Below are positions 7,184-14,551 of a stretch of 48,543 bases of DNA, in pieces. The notes under the pieces are model-generated. The model saw only the letters and a program-made list of their open reading frames with translations, was not told the DNA's origin and searched no databases. A program made the translations under genes and the position numbers. Position 1 is the first letter of the stretch. Each line of letters opens with the position of its first letter. Source of the DNA: Pseudomonas fluorescens (GTDB lineage Bacteria > Pseudomonadota > Gammaproteobacteria > Pseudomonadales > Pseudomonadaceae); NCBI RefSeq assembly GCF_902497875.1, contig NZ_CABVHY010000043.1, positions 1 to 48,543 on the forward strand. Reading direction: 5' to 3'.

Positions 7184-8857
7184 ATGTACCATTACGATGA
7201 CTATGACCGTGCCCTGGTCTTTGAGCGGGTCGCGCAGTTTCGCGATCAGGTCGAACGTTTCATGGGCGGTGAGTTGAGCGAGGAAGAATTCCTGCCGCTA
7301 CGCCTGCAAAACGGTCTGTATATGCAAAAGCACGCCTACATGCTGCGGGTTGCGATCCCTTACGGCACCCTCGGTGCCCGGCAGCTGCGTACCCTGGCGA
7401 GCATCGCCCGGGATTACGATCGCGGCTACGGTCACTTCACCACCCGGCAGAACATGCAGTTCAACTGGATCGAACTGGCCCGGGTGCCTTCGATTCTCGA
7501 ACGCCTGGCGGAAGTGGAAATGCACGCGATCCAGACCTCCGGCAACTGCGTGCGTAATATCACCACCGAAGCCTTTGCCGGGGTCGCCGCCGACGAGTTG
7601 CTCGACCCGCGGCCCCTGGCGGAGATCCTGCGGCAGTGGTCGACCATCAATCCGGAATTCCTGTTCCTGCCACGCAAGTTCAAGATCGCCATCTGCTCGG
7701 CGGAGCAGGACCGGGCGGCGATCATGATGCATGACATCGGCCTGTATCTTTATCGCGACGCTGACGAACAAATGCGCTTGCGGGTGATAGTCGGTGGTGG
7801 GCTGGGGCGCACACCGATCCTCGGTTTGCAGATTCGCGAAGGCCTGCCCTGGCAGCACCTGCTGTCCTATGTCGAGGCCGTATTGCGGGTCTACAACCGC
7901 CATGGCCGACGCGACAACAAGTACAAGGCGCGGATCAAGATTCTGGTCAAGGCCTTGGGCATTGAAGCCTTTGCCGAGGAAGTGGAAGAAGAGTGGGAGC
8001 ACCTCAAGGACGGCCCGGCACAGTTGACCGACGTCGAGTACGAGCGTGTGGCCAGTGCTTTCGTGCCACCGGCTTATCGCCTCCTGACGGATGCCGATCT
8101 GGATTTCGGCACCCGTCTGAGCGAAAACCCGGCCTTCGCCCGCTGGGTGTCGCGCAACGTGCAGCCGCATAAAATACCGGGCTACAGCAGCGTGGTGCTC
8201 TCGACCAAACCCGGCATCAGCGCTCCACCGGGCGACGTCACCGCGGAACAAATGGAAGCCGTTGCCGACTGGTCCGAGCAGTTCGGCTTTGGCGAAATCC
8301 GCATCGCCCATGAACAGAACATCGTCCTGCCGGATGTGCCCAAGGCCGATCTTTATGCGCTCTGGTGCCTGGCCTGTGAACAGGGCCTGGGCTGCGCCAA
8401 TATCGGCTTGCTGACCGACATCATCGCCTGCCCCGGCGGTGACTTCTGCGCCTTGGCCAATGCCAAGTCGATCCCCATCGCCCAGGCGATCCAGGCGCGT
8501 TTCGACGATCTGGATTACCTGCACGACCTGGGGGAAATCAGTCTCAATATCTCCGGCTGCATGAACGCCTGCGGCCATCACCACATCGGCAATATCGGCA
8601 TCCTTGGCGTCGACAAAAACGGCAGCGAGTGGTACCAGATCACCCTCGGCGGTTCTCAGGGCAAGAACAGTGCCTTGGGCAAGGTCATCGGCCCGTCGTT
8701 CAGCGCTGCTGAGGTGCCGGACGTGATCGAGGGCATCGTAGCCACTTTCGTCCGTTATCGCGAAAGCGAAGAGTCCTTCGTCGATACCTTGCAACGCATT
8801 GGCCTGGAGCCTTTCAAGGAACGGGTCTATCCGAAGGTTCTGGAGGTGTCGGCATGA
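7184..8857 (+). CDS. Siroheme nitrite/sulfite reductase (CysI/NirA type)
   Basis: A 557-residue hemoprotein reductase with the duplicated ferrodoxin-like/siroheme layout. Substrate-pocket arginines and signature lie in QTSGNCVRNITTEAFAG. The 4Fe-4S/siroheme cysteines are in IIACPGGDFCALANAKS (C-x5-C) and ISGCMNACGHHH (C-x3-C). Such enzymes catalyse six-electron reduction of sulfite or nitrite in the cytosol. It is divergent from ccoN4 and overlaps the DUF934 gene by 4 bp. The same gene trio occurs in P. aeruginosa as PA4130, PA4129 and ccoN4, in a cluster I recall being described as cyanide- and oxygen-responsive, so a dedicated role under respiratory inhibition is possible as an alternative to plain sulfate assimilation. 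The start has a GAGG site. Confidence 0.88.
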   Translation: MYHYDDYDRALVFERVAQFRDQVERFMGGELSEEEFLPLRLQNGLYMQKHAYMLRVAIPYGTLGARQLRTLASIARDYDRGYGHFTTRQNMQFNWIELARVPSILERLAEVEMHAIQTSGNCVRNITTEAFAGVAADELLDPRPLAEILRQWSTINPEFLFLPRKFKIAICSAEQDRAAIMMHDIGLYLYRDADEQMRLRVIVGGGLGRTPILGLQIREGLPWQHLLSYVEAVLRVYNRHGRRDNKYKARIKILVKALGIEAFAEEVEEEWEHLKDGPAQLTDVEYERVASAFVPPAYRLLTDADLDFGTRLSENPAFARWVSRNVQPHKIPGYSSVVLSTKPGISAPPGDVTAEQMEAVADWSEQFGFGEIRIAHEQNIVLPDVPKADLYALWCLACEQGLGCANIGLLTDIIACPGGDFCALANAKSIPIAQAIQARFDDLDYLHDLGEISLNISGCMNACGHHHIGNIGILGVDKNGSEWYQITLGGSQGKNSALGKVIGPSFSAAEVPDVIEGIVATFVRYRESEESFVDTLQRIGLEPFKERVYPKVLEVSA

Positions 8858-9348
8858 ATAACCTACTGCGTTTGCAAGAGGGCGTGCCGCGGGTGGTCCA
8901 CGACGATTGCTGGACCTTGATCAGGGAAGTGGATGCCGATCTGCCCGAGGGGCCGATGATCCTGCCGCTGGCGCTGTGGCTAGCCCGCCGAATCGACCAC
9001 AATCCAGTTCATGACGCGGTCTGGTTAAGCCCGGATGACGAAGTGGAAAGCCTCAAGCCGTGGTTGAATCTGTTGCCGCTGATTGCCCTGGACTTCCCGA
9101 GCTTTCGCGACGGACGCGCCTACAGCCAGGCCTATCTGTTGCGCACCCGCGTCGGCTGGCAGGGCGAGTTGCGGGCGATTGGCGATGTCCTGCGCGACCA
9201 ACTCAGCCACATGCGCCAATGCGGTTTTGACGCCTTTGCGGTGCGTGAAGACAAATCCGCCGAGGACGCGCTCAAGGGATTGGCGGGGATGAGCGTGTTG
9301 TATGGACGTTCGGTGATTGAGCCGCGGCCGTTGTTTCGCCGACGTTAG
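8854..9348 (+). CDS. DUF934 family protein, partner of sulfite/nitrite reductase
   Basis: A 164-residue DUF934 protein: WLARRIDHNPVHDAVWLSPDDEVESL in the first half and the conserved LDFPSFRDGRAYSQAYLLR in the middle, followed by RAIGDVLRDQLSHMRQCGFDAFAV. DUF934 proteins are nearly always encoded directly after CysI-type reductases and are assumed to help their electron supply or assembly. The ATG overlaps the reductase stop (ATGA) and has a GGAGG site, indicating translational coupling. No metal-binding cysteines or membrane segments are visible. Confidence 0.88.
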   Translation: MNNLLRLQEGVPRVVHDDCWTLIREVDADLPEGPMILPLALWLARRIDHNPVHDAVWLSPDDEVESLKPWLNLLPLIALDFPSFRDGRAYSQAYLLRTRVGWQGELRAIGDVLRDQLSHMRQCGFDAFAVREDKSAEDALKGLAGMSVLYGRSVIEPRPLFRRR

Positions 9349-9354
9349 GAGGCC

Positions 9355-9498
9355 TGTGGCGAGGGAGCTTGCTCCCGCTGGGTCGCGTAGCGGCCCTAAA
9401 ACCTGCAACCGCGTGTTGTCAGGTATGACGCGTCAGCCAATTTGCGTCTGCTGCGCCCGAGCGCGGACCGGCCGGCGGGAGCAAGCTCCCTCGCCACA
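9355..9498. repeat. REP pair with perfect 24-bp inverted arms
   Basis: TGTGGCGAGGGAGCTTGCTC... at 9355-9378 is the exact reverse complement of 9475-9498. Each arm itself contains the GGGAGCTTGCTCCC palindrome. The pair lies between the convergent DUF934 and octaheme cytochrome genes, where it can act as a bidirectional transcription stop. Confidence 0.9.
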
Positions 9499-9535
9499 AG
9501 TACCCACCAGACCATCGTCACTGATTTCCCATTCC

Positions 9536-11890
9536 TCATTTCAACGCCGGATCCCCAGGATTCAGTCTCTTCCAGCCTTGCAGCAATACCTGGGCTTTCG
9601 ATTCCTGGCCGTTGTCCAGGTAGTACTGGATCAGCGACAAGCGCGCATTGCGGTTGGCCGGTTGCAGCTTGAGCATTTTTTCCAGCAGGTCGCAGGCTTC
9701 GTCGATCTGCCCGCTCTCGTGCAGGGCTACTGCCAGCACATAACCATACTGGGCGTTCTGCGGTTCAAGGTGGGCGGCGTTGCGCAAGGCGGGCATCGCC
9801 TGGGCGGCTTTGCCCGCGCGGATCAGTGCCAGCCCCCGAGTGTGTTGCAGCAGCGCCGCATCAGGGTGTTCACGCAGCGCTTTGGCCAGCAGATCCTCAG
9901 CCTCCTTGCCGCGGCCACTGGCTTCCAGCCATTGCACCAGGGTCACCAGTGCCGGGAAGAAGTCCGGGTCGCGCAACAGTGCCGCGCGTAATTGCGGCTC
10001 GACCTTGTCACCGCGGCCACTGGCTTGATAAAGCATCGCCAGATTGAGATTGGCTTCGGCCCGTTCGAGCAGGTTCAACTGCACGGCTTCGTATTCAGCG
10101 ATGGCCGCGTCCCAGCTGGGCTGGGCGCTGCCCAAACCGCTGTTGGCGGCGCTCAGCAGGTCACGGGCGGCGGCGATGCGCACGGCGCGGACCGGGTCAT
10201 TGAGCAGTGGTGCCAGTAGCGGCGTGCGTTCTGTGGGTGGAAGGAAAGCGCTGACGGCGCGTATTGCACTGTCGCGTACCTGGGGTGCCGGGTTGCTCAA
10301 ATCCTTGCTGGCCAGCTTCAACGCCTGTTCGCTGGGGTAGAGCGGCAGTTCGGCGAGTAAGGTCGCGCGCTGGATGGCTGGCAGGTTGTTGCGCTGCAAC
10401 TGCTCGTACAAGGCTTGCGCCGCCCCGGCTTGGCCCCCGCGAATCAGCCCCAGGCTCTCGTCGTAGCGCGGCGCTTGGGCGATCGGGCTGCCGCTCCAGC
10501 GTTTGAATAGCTCGGTGATTCGGTCGCCAGCCTTGCCTTGATGGCAGGTCAGGCAGGCGTCCGGGGTGCCGAGTTTTTTCGCCCGCTCGGGGTTGGGAAT
10601 GCTGAAACTGTGGTCATGCCTGAAGTCATTGCCCATGTAGAACTTGCCCGGCATATGGCAATCCACGCACTGGGAGCCCGGTTGGCCGGCTGGATGCCGA
10701 TGGTGCTCGGCAGAATCGTAGTTCTTCGCTTGCAGGCCTTTGCCGTCGACTCTCTCGACCGAGGTTTTGCCGGCGCTATTGTGGCATTGCAGGCAAACGC
10801 CGTTGCCCGGGGCTTTCAGTTCGGTGCTGTGAGGGTTGTGGCAGTTGCTGCAACGCACCCCCTTGTCGAACATTTTGCTTTGCGCGAAGGAGCCGTGTTC
10901 GAACACTTCATCTTTGATCTTGCCGTCCAGCGCATACAGCTCGCGGGTCAGCACGCTAGGCAGGTAATCATCCATCAAGCGTTTGCCGACGGTGTAACCG
11001 TCGTCCAACGGAGCGCGACGGGCATGACAGCGGGCACAGGTTTCGATCTCGGTGGTGGCGTCTCTGGCGTTGAGGTCGACGGCAAAACCGGCATGAATCA
11101 GGTCACCTTTTTTCGCCGCCCATTCGAGATGGTTCGATGCCGGGCCGTGGCAGGCCTGGCAGCCGACGCCGAGGCTGTTCCATTGGCTGGCGAAGCTGTT
11201 GCTGGCCGCGTCAAAGTTGCGCTGGTAGCCGGTGGTATGGCACTCGACGCACATGAAGTTGGCGTTCTGGCTGGGCTTGCTCCAGTGCAGCGGGTTCTTG
11301 AAGTTCACCCCCTGGCCCGGATACAGGTGAAACCAGCGCTGTTTCTCGGTATCCCAGGCCACACCCAAGGCTTGCAAGCGGCCATCGCCGACTTCGATCA
11401 GGTATTGCTGCAACGGTGCGATGCCGAAGGTGTAGGCGATTTTGAAGTCGGCATTCTTGCCATCGCTGCCGGTGGTATTAACCCAAAAACTAACGTCTTT
11501 ACGGAAGAAACGACTGGTCTCTTTCTCGTTCTTGAAGATCACGTCGTTGAAATTGGCCAGTACGGTGTCCGCATTCGCGGTCTGCATCGCCAATTGATGA
11601 TGAGAGCCTTGCCAGTCTTTTACCTGAGCACTGTGGCAGCCCTGGCATTGCTGTTCGTCGACCATGCTTGCTGGTGGCGCAGGTGCGACTGGGGGCTTTG
11701 CTCGCTGCACTACCGGCGCGTTGACAGGGGCATAGGCCAGCGGCATCGGTTTGCTGTGGTGCAGAAAAAACCACAGCCCCAGGCTGATCAACAGCAGCAC
11801 GGCGGCGATGGCGGGGAACAGATAACGCGAAGTGAGCGAGGCGGGTGAATCAGGCTGGGGTTTTGCAGTTTTATTTTTATGCTTCGCCAT
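9536..11890 (-). CDS. Membrane-anchored octaheme c-type cytochrome with HEAT/TPR tail
   Basis: A 784-residue protein. One N-terminal membrane helix (residues ~24-43) anchors a periplasmic domain with eight CxxCH heme sites: C82, C214, C244, C285, C347, C366, C408 and C446 (first cysteine of each). Extra conserved histidines (for example in GSHHQLAMQT, HRHPAGQ and FRHDHSF) could be distal ligands. Residues ~500-590 look like HEAT repeats (NPAPQVRDSAIRAVSAFL) and ~600-775 like tetratricopeptide repeats. The heme region resembles the doubled-CxxCH/cytochrome c554 group; the enzymatic or electron-transfer partner is unknown. The ATG at 11890 has GGAAG at the right spacing, better than the one at 11902. 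It is convergent with the nitrite/sulfite reductase pair. Confidence 0.85.
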   Translation of the reverse strand: MAKHKNKTAKPQPDSPASLTSRYLFPAIAAVLLLISLGLWFFLHHSKPMPLAYAPVNAPVVQRAKPPVAPAPPASMVDEQQCQGCHSAQVKDWQGSHHQLAMQTANADTVLANFNDVIFKNEKETSRFFRKDVSFWVNTTGSDGKNADFKIAYTFGIAPLQQYLIEVGDGRLQALGVAWDTEKQRWFHLYPGQGVNFKNPLHWSKPSQNANFMCVECHTTGYQRNFDAASNSFASQWNSLGVGCQACHGPASNHLEWAAKKGDLIHAGFAVDLNARDATTEIETCARCHARRAPLDDGYTVGKRLMDDYLPSVLTRELYALDGKIKDEVFEHGSFAQSKMFDKGVRCSNCHNPHSTELKAPGNGVCLQCHNSAGKTSVERVDGKGLQAKNYDSAEHHRHPAGQPGSQCVDCHMPGKFYMGNDFRHDHSFSIPNPERAKKLGTPDACLTCHQGKAGDRITELFKRWSGSPIAQAPRYDESLGLIRGGQAGAAQALYEQLQRNNLPAIQRATLLAELPLYPSEQALKLASKDLSNPAPQVRDSAIRAVSAFLPPTERTPLLAPLLNDPVRAVRIAAARDLLSAANSGLGSAQPSWDAAIAEYEAVQLNLLERAEANLNLAMLYQASGRGDKVEPQLRAALLRDPDFFPALVTLVQWLEASGRGKEAEDLLAKALREHPDAALLQHTRGLALIRAGKAAQAMPALRNAAHLEPQNAQYGYVLAVALHESGQIDEACDLLEKMLKLQPANRNARLSLIQYYLDNGQESKAQVLLQGWKRLNPGDPALK

Positions 11891-12107
11891 TGCGACTTCC
11901 ATAGTCCAGATGCATTGGCCTCTAAGGCCCGCGTTTAAGCTCCGTGCAGCTTTGCCCGATGGCGGGTGCCTGTCAAATGACCTTTGTGAAATTGCCCAAG
12001 GCCATAGATGAATATTCGGCTGTTGTCATAACAATTTCCTGAGGTTTGGCTATACCTACAATTCTCGTACCCAATACCGTTGTCGGCTAGCTGACAGGAG
12101 TTACAGA

Positions 12108-12779
12108 ATGAAGCTTGCGTTAATGATGAGCACGCTGTGCATTGCCTCCATCGGAGTAGTGGGCTGTTCCAGCAAAGTACCCCAGCCTGACGAGTATTCG
12201 GGGTTTCTCAAGGACTACAGCCAGCTCAAAGAGGCAAAGTCTCCATCGGGTGTCGAAGTGATGCGCTGGGTTGACCCAAAACTCAACATCAACCAATACA
12301 CCAGCGTCTACGTCGAGCCGACCCAGCTCTATCCAAAACCCCAGCCGACGGTGAAAATTCCGCAGAGCACCTTGTCCGGGATTACCAACTATTATGATCA
12401 GGCGCTCAAGCGTGAGATCAGTAAATCGATGCCCCTGGCCACCGGTCCTGGCCCTGGTGTGATGGTGGTGCGCGCGGCTATTACCGCCGTCAGCAGCAAG
12501 ACCGAAGGCCTGAAACCCTATGAAGTGATCCCGATTGCCCTGGTGGCCGCCGCGGTCAGCACGGCCACCGGCATTCGTGACCAGGAAACCGATCTGGGCT
12601 CCGAAGCGGTGTTTCTTGATGGCGGGAATAACAAGGTTCTGGCCCAGGTAGTGCGCAAAGGCACTGGCAAGCCGCTGGAAAACGTATCACAGGTGATGAA
12701 GGCCGACGATGTGAAAAACGTCATCGATAGCTGGGCATCGGACATACATCAATCGTACTTGAAGTTGAAGGCGGAGTAG
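12108..12779 (+). CDS. DUF3313-type lipoprotein
   Basis: A 223-residue precursor with a lipoprotein signal peptide and lipobox ending VVGC (Cys20), then a DUF3313-like body: VMRWVDPKLNINQYTSVYVEP, a central VVRAAITAVSSKTEGLKPYEVIPIALVAAA, and a C-terminal EAVFLDGGNNKVLAQVVRKG. The residue after the lipid cysteine is Ser, predicting sorting to the outer membrane. No molecular function is established for the family as far as I know. AGGAG lies 8 bases before the start. It is monocistronic, divergent from the cytochrome gene. Confidence 0.82.
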   Translation: MKLALMMSTLCIASIGVVGCSSKVPQPDEYSGFLKDYSQLKEAKSPSGVEVMRWVDPKLNINQYTSVYVEPTQLYPKPQPTVKIPQSTLSGITNYYDQALKREISKSMPLATGPGPGVMVVRAAITAVSSKTEGLKPYEVIPIALVAAAVSTATGIRDQETDLGSEAVFLDGGNNKVLAQVVRKGTGKPLENVSQVMKADDVKNVIDSWASDIHQSYLKLKAE

Positions 12780-12811
12780 GGCCGTTAAACACTTGCCTAA
12801 TGGGAGACCTG

Positions 12812-12838
12812 ATCGCGAGCAAGCTCGCTCCTACAGGG
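12812..12838. repeat. Single REP element
   Basis: A solo CGCGAGCAAGCTCGCTCCTACA palindrome lies just past the DUF3313 stop codon and can serve as its transcript 3' hairpin. Confidence 0.7.
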
Positions 12839-12891
12839 AGCGGGCTGAACTGGCGATCTATCGGTCAACAAAAAAACTGGCCGATTCAACC

Positions 12892-13450
12892 TTAATCCCC
12901 GACAAACCACCGGTAATACGGATTCCCCCCATCCCCGCGCATCACTTCGCGAATGTCCCGGCCCCAAGCCGCCCGGTCGCCGTCGTAGGCGTTCAGGCTG
13001 GCGCGGTAGAACTGCATCAGGCGTTGCCGGTGGGTGTTCATGCGCTCGATGAAGGCTGTGTCGGCGTTGAGTATGAGTGGCGGCAGCCATTGGGCGACCA
13101 GGCCGTGTTTCTCCAGGCGTTTGGCAGCGAGCTGGTAGAAGTCGCGCGAGTACAGATTGACCACCCCGGCGGCGGCGTTGAAGTTGCCTTTGAACAATGG
13201 CGCGGCCTTGACCACGGCCGGCAGCAATTCGGCGACCACCCGATGTTCCAATGCAGTAGGGCGCCGGCGGTGATGCCGGTGCCGAAGCCGATCACCAGGG
13301 TCGACCGTGGCTCACCATTGTGAATCAACAATGGCAGCAAGGCCGCCGACACCCGATAAGCGCCTTCCCGTTGGAGTTCTTCTCGTTGCGGAACGGCGTG
13401 GTCGCTGCGTCTTTTGCCTGCTTGAGTCACGTCGAAGCGACCAACGTATA
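12892..13450 (-). pseudogene. Spermidine-synthase-like protein remnant with frameshifts
   Basis: Pieces of one spermidine-synthase-like (SAM-dependent, Rossmann) protein lie in different minus-strand frames. From about 13448: a GRFDVTQAGK piece; in the next frame DAATTPFRNEK (about 13420-13385); then ELQREGAYRVSAALLPLLI and the SAM-binding VIGFGTGITAGALLH (to about 13255); then HRVVAELLPAVVKAAPLFKG in another frame down to 12892. An A-run (GGCAAAAGACG near 13420) looks like one frameshift site. The piece LVAQWLPP is joined directly to LILNADTAFIERM, which looks like an internal deletion. Start, membrane part and much of the catalytic domain are missing, so no functional product is expected. 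Confidence 0.7.
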
Positions 13451-14133
13451 TTGCGGTCCTGCATTGCGTTGCGGGTCATTGCACGTGTACCGATCACCTG
13501 TTTCGGCGGCACGCCATAGAAGACCACTTTGGCAAAGGCGCGCATGAACGTGGTATCGCCACCGCTGACGATGTAGGTCCTGAAGTCCTGGCTGCGCAGG
13601 TAGTCGAGCATCTCCAGCATCGGCTGGTAGATCATCTCGGTATAAGGCTTGCCGGTTCTCGGATGACGAGCCCGGCTCAGCCAGGTTTTCGCGTTATCCA
13701 TGAAGGCTTCGGTGGTGATCCCGGTGCGGGTCGCGCCGACGATTTTCAACAAGTCGTCCATGCCGCTTTCACCGAGGCCCTTGTGACCGTTTTCCAGTAC
13801 CGCCTTGAACGGTTGCTCGGTCTTCCACTCTGGATGCTGCGGGGTCAGGCGTTTGATTTCATCGAAAGCGAACAGCACCTGGAAGTAGGTGGGTTGCTCG
13901 GTCCAGAGGGTCCCGTCGTTACCGAATACGGCGATGCGCTCGGAGGGTTTCACGTAGTCCCTGGTGCTCGGGGTGGCCACGGCCCGGACAAACTCGACGA
14001 TGCTTTTTTTCGCCGGGCCGTCGTTCCACGAGGGCAGGGGTTCAGTGGCCTGCACCAGCAACGGCAGTTGCAGGATCAGGGCCAGTAACAGCGTGAGCCC
14101 GTGGCGTTGGCGAATCGATATCAGGTTCGTCAT
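13312..14133 (-). pseudogene. Truncated HAD-family phosphatase lacking the catalytic nucleophile
   Basis: The ORF has an ATG at 14133 (AAGGAC site), a signal peptide and a HAD phosphatase body (PSWNDGPAKKSIVEFVRAVA, YQPMLEMLDYLR, TYIVSGGDTTFMRAFA). Two defects are visible. First, HAD motif I reads FGNDGTLW where the family has FDNDGTLW, so the nucleophilic aspartate is glycine. Second, homology stops after GVPPKQVIGTRAMTRNAM; the last ~55 codons are out-of-frame reading through the neighbouring spermidine-synthase remnant. HAD motifs III and IV, expected near the C-terminus, are absent. It is probably a non-functional relic created by a deletion joining two genes near 13440-13455. Confidence 0.7.
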
Positions 14134-14279
14134 GGGAAGTCCTTCTCGTGACCGGGATTGAGGGGTTGCAAAGCGGTTTGTCGAGGGGGCTGAGCCGGGC
14201 GTGGTATCTGACGATGCAGCGTAGTCAATGAATGTTTGAGTTGCTGTAGCGCCTGCGCAATCTGCTGCGCCGTGGTCAT
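14130..14279 (-). CDS. Small ORF, 49 aa, translationally coupled to the HAD gene
   Basis: An ATG at 14279 is preceded by a strong AAGGAGA site 8 bases upstream. The 49-codon frame (MTTAQQIAQALQQLKHSLTT..., ending GHEKDFP) stops at a TGA overlapping the HAD start (ATGA). The first half would form an amphipathic helix; the second half is Pro-rich. I recognise no family. It could be a genuine leader peptide for the HAD gene or the remnant of a longer gene. The ribosome site and the overlap are the only evidence for expression. Confidence 0.4.
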   Translation of the reverse strand: MTTAQQIAQALQQLKHSLTTLHRQIPRPAQPPRQTALQPLNPGHEKDFP

Positions 14280-14295
14280 CGCTGGTCTCTCCTTG

Positions 14296-14327
14296 AAAAA
14301 CGCCGGTGTCAGCTTGATGCTGACACC
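14296..14327 (-). terminator. Intrinsic terminator-like hairpin
   Basis: GGTGTCAGC (14305-14313) and GCTGACACC (14319-14327) form a perfect 9-bp stem with a 5-base loop. On the minus strand the stem is followed by GGCG and five T (14296-14300). It would end transcripts coming from the outer-membrane protein gene and sits just before the ribosome site of the 49-aa ORF. Confidence 0.6.
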
Positions 14328-14412
14328 ATTGCCCTCCGGGCGGTTTTCCCCGTCTTTCGAACACCATCAAGTCGCCGCTCAGGGCACCGGGCTTGTCGTG
14401 AAACTCAACCTG

Positions 14413-14541
14413 TTATTGGGCGTAGGAGGCCAGTGGGTCTGGATGCGTTGCCAGAGACTGGGCTTGGGTCTGAGCACCCACACCACAACTGGCGAACAGT
14501 ACAAACAGGCTGAAACCGGTGGCGCGAAGTAACCCATTCAT
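14413..14541 (-). CDS. Small exported peptide, 42 aa
   Basis: An ATG at 14541 with AAGGA 9 bases upstream begins 10 bp after the stop of the outer-membrane protein gene. The first ~23 residues (MNGLLRATGFSLFVLFASCG...) are a signal peptide. The rest is only VGAQTQAQSLATHPDPLASYAQ. Either a short secreted peptide or the 5' stub of a longer exported protein whose body has been deleted; the decayed neighbourhood favours a stub. A terminator-like hairpin follows about 85 bp downstream. Confidence 0.45.
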   Translation of the reverse strand: MNGLLRATGFSLFVLFASCGVGAQTQAQSLATHPDPLASYAQ

Positions 14542-14551
14542 TGAGATTTCC

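Noticed and set aside
10538..11848. Plus-strand open frame of 436 codons opposite the octaheme cytochrome
   Set aside because: The minus-strand frame has eight CxxCH motifs and repeats; the plus frame has none and is a shadow.
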